A DNA stretch of 64,000 nucleotides, taken from positions 1,004,001-1,068,000 of the forward strand of contig NZ_CP090974.1 in NCBI RefSeq assembly GCF_021513195.1, read 5' to 3'. Made by a program: the position numbers and the translations under genes. Source of the DNA: Shewanella sp. OMA3-2. Lineage in GTDB: Bacteria; Pseudomonadota; Gammaproteobacteria; Enterobacterales; Shewanellaceae. Below are positions 9,326 through 16,057 of the stretch, in pieces; the stretch's first letter is position 1; the number at the start of each line of letters is the position of its first letter. The notes below the pieces were generated by a model. It was not told where the DNA came from. It saw nothing but the letters and a program-made list of their open reading frames with translations, and did not search any database.

Positions 9326-10204
9326 TTACGCCACTTCTGTTAACGGCTTATCCGTACGCTCAAATTCATTGGGACTTTGGTAATTAAGGTATGAATGCAT
9401 CCGTTGGCTGTTGTACCACATAGTGATGTAATTCAAGACATCTTGTTGAGCTGCGTAGCGTGTTCGATAATTGCGCCAATGAACTCGTTCCTGCTTCAAG
9501 CTTCCGAAAAAGCTTTCAGCTACTGCATTATCCCAACAACATCCTTTTTTACTCATACTGCCGACAAACTTATGCAGCCTCAGTATTCGTCTATATTGAT
9601 GGCTCGCATATTGAACACCTTGATCTGAGTGTATTATCAATCCAGCTTTAGGTTTTCGTTGCCATATAGCCATTGTGAGCGCATCACAAACGAGTAGTGC
9701 CTTCATTCTGCTGCCCATACTCCAACCAACAACTTTACGGGAATAGAGATCGATTACGACGGCTAAATACAGCCATCCTTCGGCAGTCCATATGTACGTA
9801 ATATCTTGAACCCACGCTTGATTGGCGCATTGAACATCAAAATCCTGTTCAAGCTCATTTTCATATATAGGCTTCTTGTGGCCGCTGTTGGTTGTTGCTT
9901 TGTACTTCTTTTTATAGCGCACCCAAACGTTTGCTTCTTTCATCAGTTGCGATGTTTTCCTACGCCCAACAGGGTAATCAAGGGAATTCAATGCCTTTTG
10001 AATGCGTCTTTGTCCGTAGGTGTTATCGCTAAACTCGGCAATATCCTTAACCCACTGCAACATCTCTTGATGCTCTGTATCAACAGGTGACTGAGACTTC
10101 CGCTTTTGATAGCTGTAGTAATTATTGTTTTTCACACCCAACACGTGACACATTAATATCACAGGCCAGATCTTCTTATTTTGGGTAATAAACGCGTATT
10201 TCAC
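9326..10204 (-). CDS. IS3-family transposase OrfB (DDE integrase domain)
   Basis: Catalytic half of the transposase. It has an N-terminal HTH_21-like segment (GQRRIQKALN) and the rve integrase core with the D-D-35-E triad visible as VQDITYIW, IHSDQGVQY and DNAVAESFFG. The full length of 292 residues and intact triad suggest an active enzyme. The GTG start overlaps the OrfA stop in GTGA, allowing translational coupling. In this family a -1 frameshift in the A-rich end of orfA also makes an OrfAB fusion. Confidence 0.93.
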   Translation of the reverse strand: MKYAFITQNKKIWPVILMCHVLGVKNNNYYSYQKRKSQSPVDTEHQEMLQWVKDIAEFSDNTYGQRRIQKALNSLDYPVGRRKTSQLMKEANVWVRYKKKYKATTNSGHKKPIYENELEQDFDVQCANQAWVQDITYIWTAEGWLYLAVVIDLYSRKVVGWSMGSRMKALLVCDALTMAIWQRKPKAGLIIHSDQGVQYASHQYRRILRLHKFVGSMSKKGCCWDNAVAESFFGSLKQERVHWRNYRTRYAAQQDVLNYITMWYNSQRMHSYLNYQSPNEFERTDKPLTEVA

Positions 10205-10494
10205 TTCGTTTCTTTGGCAAAGAAGACCGTCGCTTTTTTTAATATTTCACGCTCTATTTCTAAGCGCTTTACTTGTGCCTTTAGCTTGCGGATCTCTTCC
10301 TGCTCAGGTGTCAGCTTGCCGTTGCCTCTAAATGCATGACCATCATCATTTTCTGCTTCTTTTATCCAGCGGCCGAGCAGTTGAGGAGTCACCTCTAAAT
10401 TTCTAGCGGCTTCAGCAATACTGTAATTTTGCTCTCTTACCAGTGTAATGGCATCAAGCTTGAATTCTTTTGAATAGGATTTACGTGTTTTCAT
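10201..10494 (-). CDS. IS3-family transposase OrfA (HTH DNA-binding subunit)
   Basis: The 97-residue protein carries a transposase HTH (EFKLDAITLVREQNYSIAEA) and a C-terminal leucine-zipper-like coiled coil (RKLKAQVKRLEIEREILKK), which in IS3 elements binds the terminal repeats and pairs subunits. A run of seven A followed by GCG (plus-strand 10231-10240) lies in the LKKA codons close to the end of orfA, the usual place for the programmed -1 slip that yields OrfAB. The gene has its stop inside the OrfB start codon region. Confidence 0.93.
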   Translation of the reverse strand: MKTRKSYSKEFKLDAITLVREQNYSIAEAARNLEVTPQLLGRWIKEAENDDGHAFRGNGKLTPEQEEIRKLKAQVKRLEIEREILKKATVFFAKETK

Positions 10495-10547
10495 TTGAAT
10501 CTCCAGTTAAATCAATTATGTCTTAACTGGGTTAGTCGTATCAATTA

Positions 10548-10904
10548 AACCACGTCATAATCAAAGGCATCATCTTATTTGCTGTATTACTGATCTCCGG
10601 CTGTAGTTCTGCTTCGACAGCATTATCGTTAACCGCCGAGTCTGAGCAGGCTAATAAGATTAAGGTATTAAATTTTGGTAGTTTTCACTTGGCGCGACCA
10701 ATGATGCTACCAAAGTGGCGTTTTATGAAAATTTATTCCAATTTAAATCGAATAAAAATGCATTCAAAAGATAGAGTGTTCATTTTGATGGGCTCAGCAC
10801 ACACCGCTATGCTGAAGGAGTTTATCAACCGTAGCCCTAAGTTTGAAATGGTGGACACTGCCTTGTATTTGCAACCGTTAGCACTGACTCCATTTGGTAA
10901 TTAG
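10548..10904 (+). pseudogene. Remnant of a DUF5694-like lipoprotein gene
   Basis: Directly right of the IS the plus strand reads a lipoprotein signal without a start codon (IKGIILFAVLLISGC), then KIKVLNFGSFHL, the N-terminal strand of DUF5694-like proteins. Just after this the homologous reading jumps frame (GATNDATKVAFYEN lies in a different frame), and the sequence then returns to the first frame as IYSNLNRI, KDRVFILMGSAHTAMLKEF and SPKFEMVDT, the family's C-terminus. The centre, probably over 100 residues, is missing. So the gene has lost its start beside the IS, gained a frameshift near 10690, and lost its middle. The family name is from memory; the decay is visible. Confidence 0.7.
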
Positions 10905-11074
10905 CCCTTGCATCTTGATTGCTGCATTAGGGCTGTTTCTGTTATCATCACCGATCCGATATTCTACCTCTATCATTGTCGCGGATTAACCAAAACCAGT
11001 GATGGAGAAAGACTAGAATACGCGCTTAAAATATGTGATATCTATCGACAGCTTTTCGCCTACAGGTAACCTTT

Positions 11075-11359
11075 ATGATTAACCACTTCACTGTACTGGG
11101 TGTTAAAGCCAGTGCCAAAGAAGATGAAATTAAAAAAGCCTATAAACGTTTATCCAACAAGTATCATCCAGATAAACTACTCTTAGCCTCAGATGAAGAA
11201 CGGCAGCAAGCAGCAGTGCAACTGCAAAGAGTGAAGCAAGCTTATGACGTGCTAAGTGATAAAAAGCTTAGAAACGCATTCATCAAAGACTTTAATAACG
11301 TGATAGTGACCGATCCTACTGCCGCAATGCGCGAGCTGTGGGACCAATTTTACCCTTGA
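11075..11359 (+). CDS. Minimal J-domain protein (DnaJ-type co-chaperone)
   Basis: Only 94 residues: a J-domain from residue 4 to about 68 with the HPD tripeptide (NKYHPDKL) and the closing VKQAYDVLSD, then a 25-residue tail. J-domains stimulate Hsp70 (DnaK) ATPase and deliver clients. There is no Gly/Phe region, zinc finger or substrate domain, so client choice must come from a partner. It is the first of four closely spaced genes (gaps 7, -1 and about 11 bases), and the acidic partner proteins are the natural candidates. The ATG at 11075 starts the J-domain. Confidence 0.9.
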   Translation: MINHFTVLGVKASAKEDEIKKAYKRLSNKYHPDKLLLASDEERQQAAVQLQRVKQAYDVLSDKKLRNAFIKDFNNVIVTDPTAAMRELWDQFYP

Positions 11360-11366
11360 GTATCCC

Positions 11367-11897
11367 ATGGCCAAATCATTAAATATTGCTCGTATCCATG
11401 AGCTTAAAAACAATGCCTATGACAATATCGAGTCATATAACGATCCTGATACACCAAAGGCATTAGAGAATTTTTCTCGTCAGATAAAAGAAATTTTACT
11501 GGCCGATATCAGCATGCTGTCTTCAGTACCTGAATACTTACCCGTTGCCCTTTTTGGCCAGGTTAAGTTTGCCGCTGATGCTCAACTTAAGTGGGCGCAT
11601 TGGATTGATAACGCTATTCAGCCAGAGTGGGACGAATTTAAAGTCAGTATTGCGTTTAATAATAGCGATATACCGTTAGTGCAAGCTGTGCGTGCCCAAG
11701 GTGAGTCGTTACTGATTGAAAGTTGCGCGGTATTATATTTGCTGAATCAAGAAGCCAATGGCTCGCAGAAAAAAGCCAAGCCAGCACATGAAGATGACGA
11801 CGAAGAATACGGTCAATCTAATAGCGACTATGACGATGATGACGATGATAGCGATGAAGAAGGCTATTACGATCAATACGATGATGAGGACAGATAA
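11367..11897 (+). CDS. Unknown protein with strongly acidic tail (J-domain operon, second gene)
   Basis: Not recognised. The 176-residue product has a mainly helical N-terminal part (about 1-130) with no signal peptide or membrane segment. From about residue 140 it ends in an Asp/Glu/Tyr-rich tail, including a run of six Asp. It begins 7 bases after the J-domain gene and its stop overlaps the next start (TAATG). Such tails are seen in histone/nucleic-acid mimics and in chaperone partners; no function is claimed. Confidence 0.75.
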   Translation: MAKSLNIARIHELKNNAYDNIESYNDPDTPKALENFSRQIKEILLADISMLSSVPEYLPVALFGQVKFAADAQLKWAHWIDNAIQPEWDEFKVSIAFNNSDIPLVQAVRAQGESLLIESCAVLYLLNQEANGSQKKAKPAHEDDDEEYGQSNSDYDDDDDDSDEEGYYDQYDDEDR

Positions 11898-12658
11898 TGA
11901 CAACCAGTTTGATTGAAATTGCCGCTCAAGAAATAAAGCAACTTGCGGACGTTGAACCACAGCAAGCCAGCAAGCGTTTTGAGATTATCGCTAATACCAT
12001 GACCGACGCCCAACTTGTGGACGTTATTGAGCTGATGGATATCGTTACCTTGACGCAAATCAACAGCCATCATGACATTTCTTGCCCGTCAATCATGTCT
12101 GAGTTGATGAGCCCAGAGCAAATTCGCGACATCGTTTGTCAGCAACCCTTATATTGGGAAGAACAAATAAAAACCAATGCCGATGAGCTGCTTGCGCATA
12201 CCTTTGAGTTTTTAACGTATTTAATCCGCATTCAAGGCAGCGAAGAAAAACAAGCCGCTATTTTGGAATGTATTGCTGAAGATCCCGCTGGTTTGTTCTA
12301 TTTATCCATTCCTTTCATTGAGCTTATTCTTGCGCCCAGTGAAGCAGAGGAAGGTTCACCAGAACGTGATAATTATGACGATGAAGATGATGGCACCACA
12401 GTGGGTTACGACAACTGGCATGCCAGTGAAGAGTCGCACAGCCTTAGTATGGATGATCCACGCAGCTTAATGGCACTTATTCAAGAGCTTACACCAGAGG
12501 TTGCCAAGTCGATTAAGAACTTACTGCGCAACGAAAGTTCTGGTTGGGAACAAATCATCGCTAAGTTCGTTAATGAATTGGTTTTACAGGCGAAAGATAA
12601 AAACCAAGTGGCCGATGAATATGCGGAAGTTGACGATATGTTTAGCTTTTTAGATTAA
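11897..12658 (+). CDS. Unknown acidic helical protein (J-domain operon, third gene)
   Basis: Not recognised. The 253 residues are mostly helical and acidic with no transmembrane segment, so the protein is likely cytoplasmic. An Asp-rich linker (YDDEDDGT) lies near residue 160 between two helical halves, and the C-terminus is again acidic (EYAEVDDMFSFLD). The start is in TAATG with the previous gene, preceded by GAGGA, which implies coupled translation. Confidence 0.75.
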   Translation: MTTSLIEIAAQEIKQLADVEPQQASKRFEIIANTMTDAQLVDVIELMDIVTLTQINSHHDISCPSIMSELMSPEQIRDIVCQQPLYWEEQIKTNADELLAHTFEFLTYLIRIQGSEEKQAAILECIAEDPAGLFYLSIPFIELILAPSEAEEGSPERDNYDDEDDGTTVGYDNWHASEESHSLSMDDPRSLMALIQELTPEVAKSIKNLLRNESSGWEQIIAKFVNELVLQAKDKNQVADEYAEVDDMFSFLD

Positions 12659-12669
12659 GGATGCCAACT

Positions 12670-13560
12670 ATGCAACTGGCATTACGGGACCCAAATCAAG
12701 GGCCATACCTGTCAAAGGTCATCGCTTACGGTCAAAGTGAAAACACGCTAAGCCAAGAACAGCTTGAACAAATAAAAGCTAAGGCGATTTTAATGAGCCT
12801 TAAGCTGGCCGATAAGTTTTATAACAAGCATAAAGTGCACTTGTTAGAACATGCCGCCCATGATGTTATTGGTGTGGTCAGCATAGGGCTTATTGCGCTA
12901 ACAGGACAAGAGCCGGCAACGTCGCTGCCTTTACTGCAAAGTCCAGATGGTGTGCTGAAATGCTTTCAAAAGGGCTGGAGTTTACTCACCCACGCAAGCA
13001 GCTTGAACACCAATAAGTCACTTTATGGTGATGTGAGCGAAAGCTTGCTTGAAAATGTGTCTAGCCCTCCGGATATGGAGGAATGGTTAGGTTGGCAAAG
13101 CTATCAAAGTGCGTTAACTGAGCATCAGCGCCAACAAGGTATTAAAGCGCTATTGCAGGCGTTTTATGTCACTTCAGATCACGACCCTTTAGATTGTCTA
13201 AATCTTGAAGCTGTGTTGGCTGAAGCGGTTATTTATCGCACTTTATTTGCCGATCGCGGTGTAAGGCAAGATCTTAAAAAACGCTTAGGTAAAATTGAGC
13301 TTGATGATGCTTGGTTTAATGGCGATTACTTGATGGCGCAAACTGAAAGTGCCCTGAGTAAATTACCCCAAGAGTTAGCCGAGATAATTCGTCAAGATTT
13401 GAGCAAGCATTACATTCAAGGTTTATTACGTACCTTAAGTTTTGCAAAAAACTATCGCGAGTTGCAAATGCAAGGTGCCAGTATCGAAAAGCTTGAGCGC
13501 TTTGAGCAAAAAGAAGGCCTACACGGCTTACTGGGTTGGCCGCTATACTTGGACTTATAA
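12670..13560 (+). CDS. Unknown protein (J-domain operon, fourth gene)
   Basis: Not recognised. The 296-residue protein is soluble and helical, with a hydrophobic helix VIGVVSIGLIAL near residue 75 that is too short and isolated to be called membrane-spanning. I chose ATG 12670 because AAGGA at 12657-12661 is eight bases upstream; the in-frame ATG at 12661 has no room for a ribosome site. It closes the J-domain operon and is followed by a terminator. Confidence 0.75.
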   Translation: MQLALRDPNQGPYLSKVIAYGQSENTLSQEQLEQIKAKAILMSLKLADKFYNKHKVHLLEHAAHDVIGVVSIGLIALTGQEPATSLPLLQSPDGVLKCFQKGWSLLTHASSLNTNKSLYGDVSESLLENVSSPPDMEEWLGWQSYQSALTEHQRQQGIKALLQAFYVTSDHDPLDCLNLEAVLAEAVIYRTLFADRGVRQDLKKRLGKIELDDAWFNGDYLMAQTESALSKLPQELAEIIRQDLSKHYIQGLLRTLSFAKNYRELQMQGASIEKLERFEQKEGLHGLLGWPLYLDL

Positions 13561-13690
13561 AGAAAGTTGGTTTTATAAAAAGAGTTGGATTTATAGAAAC
13601 AGCTAGCGTTTAGACGCTGCTAACGTAATCGTGTTTACGGTGTTATATGGTCTCAACCTAGTCTCAACTTAATTTCACTTTAGCCTCAAC

Positions 13691-13722
13691 AAAAAATAGC
13701 GACCTTGGGTCGCTATTTTTTT
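13691..13722 (+). terminator. Terminator of the J-domain operon
   Basis: AAAAATAGCGACC pairs with GGTCGCTATTTTT across a short TTG loop, ending in a T run; it ends 13 bases before the PhoB-like array. Confidence 0.88.
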
Positions 13723-13734
13723 AACGACACTTTC

Positions 13735-13785
13735 CTGTCTTTTAATTGCCATCTTTCTGTCATCTAATTGATGCTCAATTGTCAT
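13735..13785 (+). promoter_or_regulatory. PhoB-like operator array upstream of phoX
   Basis: Five heptamers occur at an exact 11-base period: CTGTCTT (13735), TTGCCAT (13746), CTGTCAT (13757), TTGATGC (13768) and TTGTCAT (13779), separated by four mostly A/T bases. This is the layout of Pho boxes (CTGTCAT, 4-base A/T spacer, CTGTCAY); the first, third and fifth fit best. The position, about 105 bases before phoX, predicts induction by phosphate starvation through PhoB. Confidence 0.75.
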
Positions 13786-13890
13786 AAATCCCGCTTATCT
13801 TATGTCCGGAAACTAATCTTATAAAAAGAAAGTTTACTTGTTGCAGATGACAACGATCTTGAAAACACCTAGACATTCAAAGGACATATT

Positions 13891-15960
13891 ATGAGCAAAG
13901 CGACATTTGATCCACGACGTTTTAACCAAAGCGATAACACACCATTTGCACAGGTGATGGAAAAACATTTATCTCGTCGTAACTTTGTTAAAAGAGGCCT
14001 AGGGATAGGTGCGATGACCGCATTCGCCGGTGTGGGTTTAACCGCATGTGGCTCAGACGATAATACAGTAACCCCTAATCCAACGCCGACTCCGACACCT
14101 ACACCGACTCCAACGCCGCCAACAAAAAGTTCAGCAGTGTTAGGTTTTGAGTCTATTGCGGGTTCAAAAACCGATGCAGTGACTATTCCTGCCGGTTATT
14201 CAGCCTATGTGCTTGCACCTTGGGGCACGCCACTAAATGCTAAAGCAGCAGCATGGAAAGCCGATGGCACTAATACAGGTGAAGACCAAGCAAACTCTGT
14301 GGGTATGCACCATGATGGTATGCATTTTTTCCCACTAAATGACTCAAATGATGATGGTTTACTCTGTATTAACCATGAATATATTGATGAAGATGCGCTG
14401 CACCCAACAGGACCAACCTTTGATGCCAATGGCAAGCGCACCATAATTGATGAAATTCGCAAAGAGATTAATGCCCATGGCGTATCTGTTGTGCGCATTA
14501 AGCTGAATAACGGCATGTGGGAAGTGGTTAGCAATGATGCCCATAATCGCCGTTTCACTGGTGCTAGCGTAATGGATATTGCGGGGCCAATGGCTTATAC
14601 CAGTTACTTAGAAACACGTTATTCACCCGATGGCAGCCAGGCTCGCGGTACATTAAATAACTGTGGTAACGGCAGCACGCCTTGGGGCACTTATTTAACC
14701 TGTGAAGAAAACTGGCCAGGTTACTTTGTCAATAAAGGCACATTACCAGCAGACCAATCACGCATTGGTATTTCAACTTCAGATACCCGTTATGGCTGGG
14801 ATCATCTAGCGGGTGATGATGATGAACGACTCGATGAATTTGCGCGTTTTAACATTACGCCTTCAGGTAGCAGCGCCGGTCAAGACTACCGTAATGAAGC
14901 TAACGGCCACGGCTATATTGTTGAAATTGACCCATATAACCCCAATTCACGCGCAGTTAAACGTACCGCATTAGGCCGTTTTCGCCATGAAGGGTGTACT
15001 TTTGGTAAGTTAGAAGAAGGTAAACCAATTACCTTCTATTCTGGTCATGACTCTCGTTTTGAATACTTATATAAGTTTGTCTCTGATGCGGTGTGGACAG
15101 CAGCAGATGCGAATACCAACAATCGCATTGCGATGGGTGATAAGTACATGAATGCTGGCACCTTGTATGTGGCTAAGTTTAGCGAAGACGGTGTGGGTGA
15201 GTGGTTACCATTAACCCTAGATGCCGTAACAAAAGATGGCAGCACCTTAGCCAGCAGTTTTGATTCACAGGCAGCGATTATTCTAAACACAGCCGGCGCA
15301 GCCGACTTGGTTGGTGCCACACCAATGGACCGTCCTGAATGGGCAACAGTAGACCCGTTTACCGGCAGTGTTTACTTAACATTGACTAATAACACTAAAC
15401 GTACTGAAGCAAATGCAGCCAACCCACGTTTGAAGAATAGTTTTGGTCATGTCATTCGTTGGGACGAAGGCGATAAAGCTACCGATTTTAGCTGGGATAT
15501 CTTTGTATTTGGCGCTCCTGCTGACGGCGATGCTGATACTAACTTGTCAGGCTTGGACGACTTAAATCAATTTGCTAGCCCAGATGGTTTAGCGTTTGAT
15601 GCTCGCGGTATTTTATGGGTACAAACCGATAACGGTGCTGATGAAGTGACCTCTTATACTAATGATCAAATGCTAGCGGTTGTGCCATCTACTTTGGTTG
15701 ATGCAGATGGTAAGCAACAAGTGATTAGTGCAGAAACACAAGCACAGTTAAAGCGCTTCTTTGTTGGCCCTAATGATTGTGAAGTAACAGGCTTTGCTAT
15801 CACGCCAGATTATAAAACAGCGTTTGTTAATATTCAGCATCCAGGCAACTGGCCATACTCGAATAACGCCACCGAAGTTACTCCAGCGGGTACTCAGTTA
15901 CGTCCTCGCGCTGCGACTGTGATGATCCGTAAAAATGATGGCGGCGAAATCGGTATTTAA
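13891..15960 (+). CDS. phoX: PhoX-family alkaline phosphatase (DUF839), Tat-exported, probably a lipoprotein
   Basis: Releases phosphate from organic phosphomonoesters outside the cytoplasm using a Ca/Fe cofactor. The 689-residue product has a Tat signal (SRRNFVKRG, residues 28-36), a hydrophobic segment, then LTAC with Cys53, a good lipobox, and a Thr-Pro repeat linker of about 18 residues (61-77). The DUF839 body follows, with HEYIDEDALHP, GTYLTCEENW, RHEGCTF, PEWATVDPFTG and SPDGLAFDARG. A PhoB-like array lies upstream and a terminator follows. Lipoprotein anchoring is inferred from the lipobox; cytoplasmic folding before Tat export is typical for PhoX. Confidence 0.92.
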   Translation: MSKATFDPRRFNQSDNTPFAQVMEKHLSRRNFVKRGLGIGAMTAFAGVGLTACGSDDNTVTPNPTPTPTPTPTPTPPTKSSAVLGFESIAGSKTDAVTIPAGYSAYVLAPWGTPLNAKAAAWKADGTNTGEDQANSVGMHHDGMHFFPLNDSNDDGLLCINHEYIDEDALHPTGPTFDANGKRTIIDEIRKEINAHGVSVVRIKLNNGMWEVVSNDAHNRRFTGASVMDIAGPMAYTSYLETRYSPDGSQARGTLNNCGNGSTPWGTYLTCEENWPGYFVNKGTLPADQSRIGISTSDTRYGWDHLAGDDDERLDEFARFNITPSGSSAGQDYRNEANGHGYIVEIDPYNPNSRAVKRTALGRFRHEGCTFGKLEEGKPITFYSGHDSRFEYLYKFVSDAVWTAADANTNNRIAMGDKYMNAGTLYVAKFSEDGVGEWLPLTLDAVTKDGSTLASSFDSQAAIILNTAGAADLVGATPMDRPEWATVDPFTGSVYLTLTNNTKRTEANAANPRLKNSFGHVIRWDEGDKATDFSWDIFVFGAPADGDADTNLSGLDDLNQFASPDGLAFDARGILWVQTDNGADEVTSYTNDQMLAVVPSTLVDADGKQQVISAETQAQLKRFFVGPNDCEVTGFAITPDYKTAFVNIQHPGNWPYSNNATEVTPAGTQLRPRAATVMIRKNDGGEIGI

Positions 15961-16023
15961 TCACACTGATTAAATAGCCTTACTTAGCAGCAACTATTTA
16001 ACGGTGCAGAATGTTAATAAAAT

Positions 16024-16054
16024 GGCCCTAGACGTAAAGTCTTAGGGCCTTTTT
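16024..16054 (+). terminator. phoX terminator and probable intron insertion target
   Basis: GGCCCTAGAC pairs with GTCTTAGGGCC (one bulged T) and is followed by five T. Four bases later the group II intron begins, the classic placement for class C introns, which recognise terminator stems. Confidence 0.85.
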
Positions 16055-16057
16055 ATT

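Larger units (their letters stand above)
9299..10543 (-). mobile_element. IS3-family insertion sequence, about 1.25 kb, apparently complete
   Basis: The element holds orfA and orfB on the minus strand. Both ends start 5'-TGA and share an imperfect inverted repeat: TGAATTCGGTCACCCTAG at the left and TGATACGACTAACCCAG at the right (read inward), both going on to GTTAAG. Ends were set by eye. The bases flanking these ends (CAAC left, ATTA right) do not form a target-site duplication, so either the ends are off by a few bases or the element has rearranged. It sits at the 5' end of a decayed lipoprotein gene. Confidence 0.75.

Noticed and set aside
9395..10090. Three plus-strand open frames in the IS
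   Set aside because: They are antisense to the transposase gene and contain no recognisable motifs.
11733..11960. Hydrophobic minus-strand open frame of 75 codons
   Set aside because: It is the reverse complement of the Asp-rich coding repeat in the second J-operon gene; the Ile/Val content is an artefact.
14076..14118. Short tandem repeat considered as a possible CRISPR-like or phase-variable repeat
   Set aside because: It is in frame and encodes the Thr-Pro linker of PhoX; no spacers and no frameshift.
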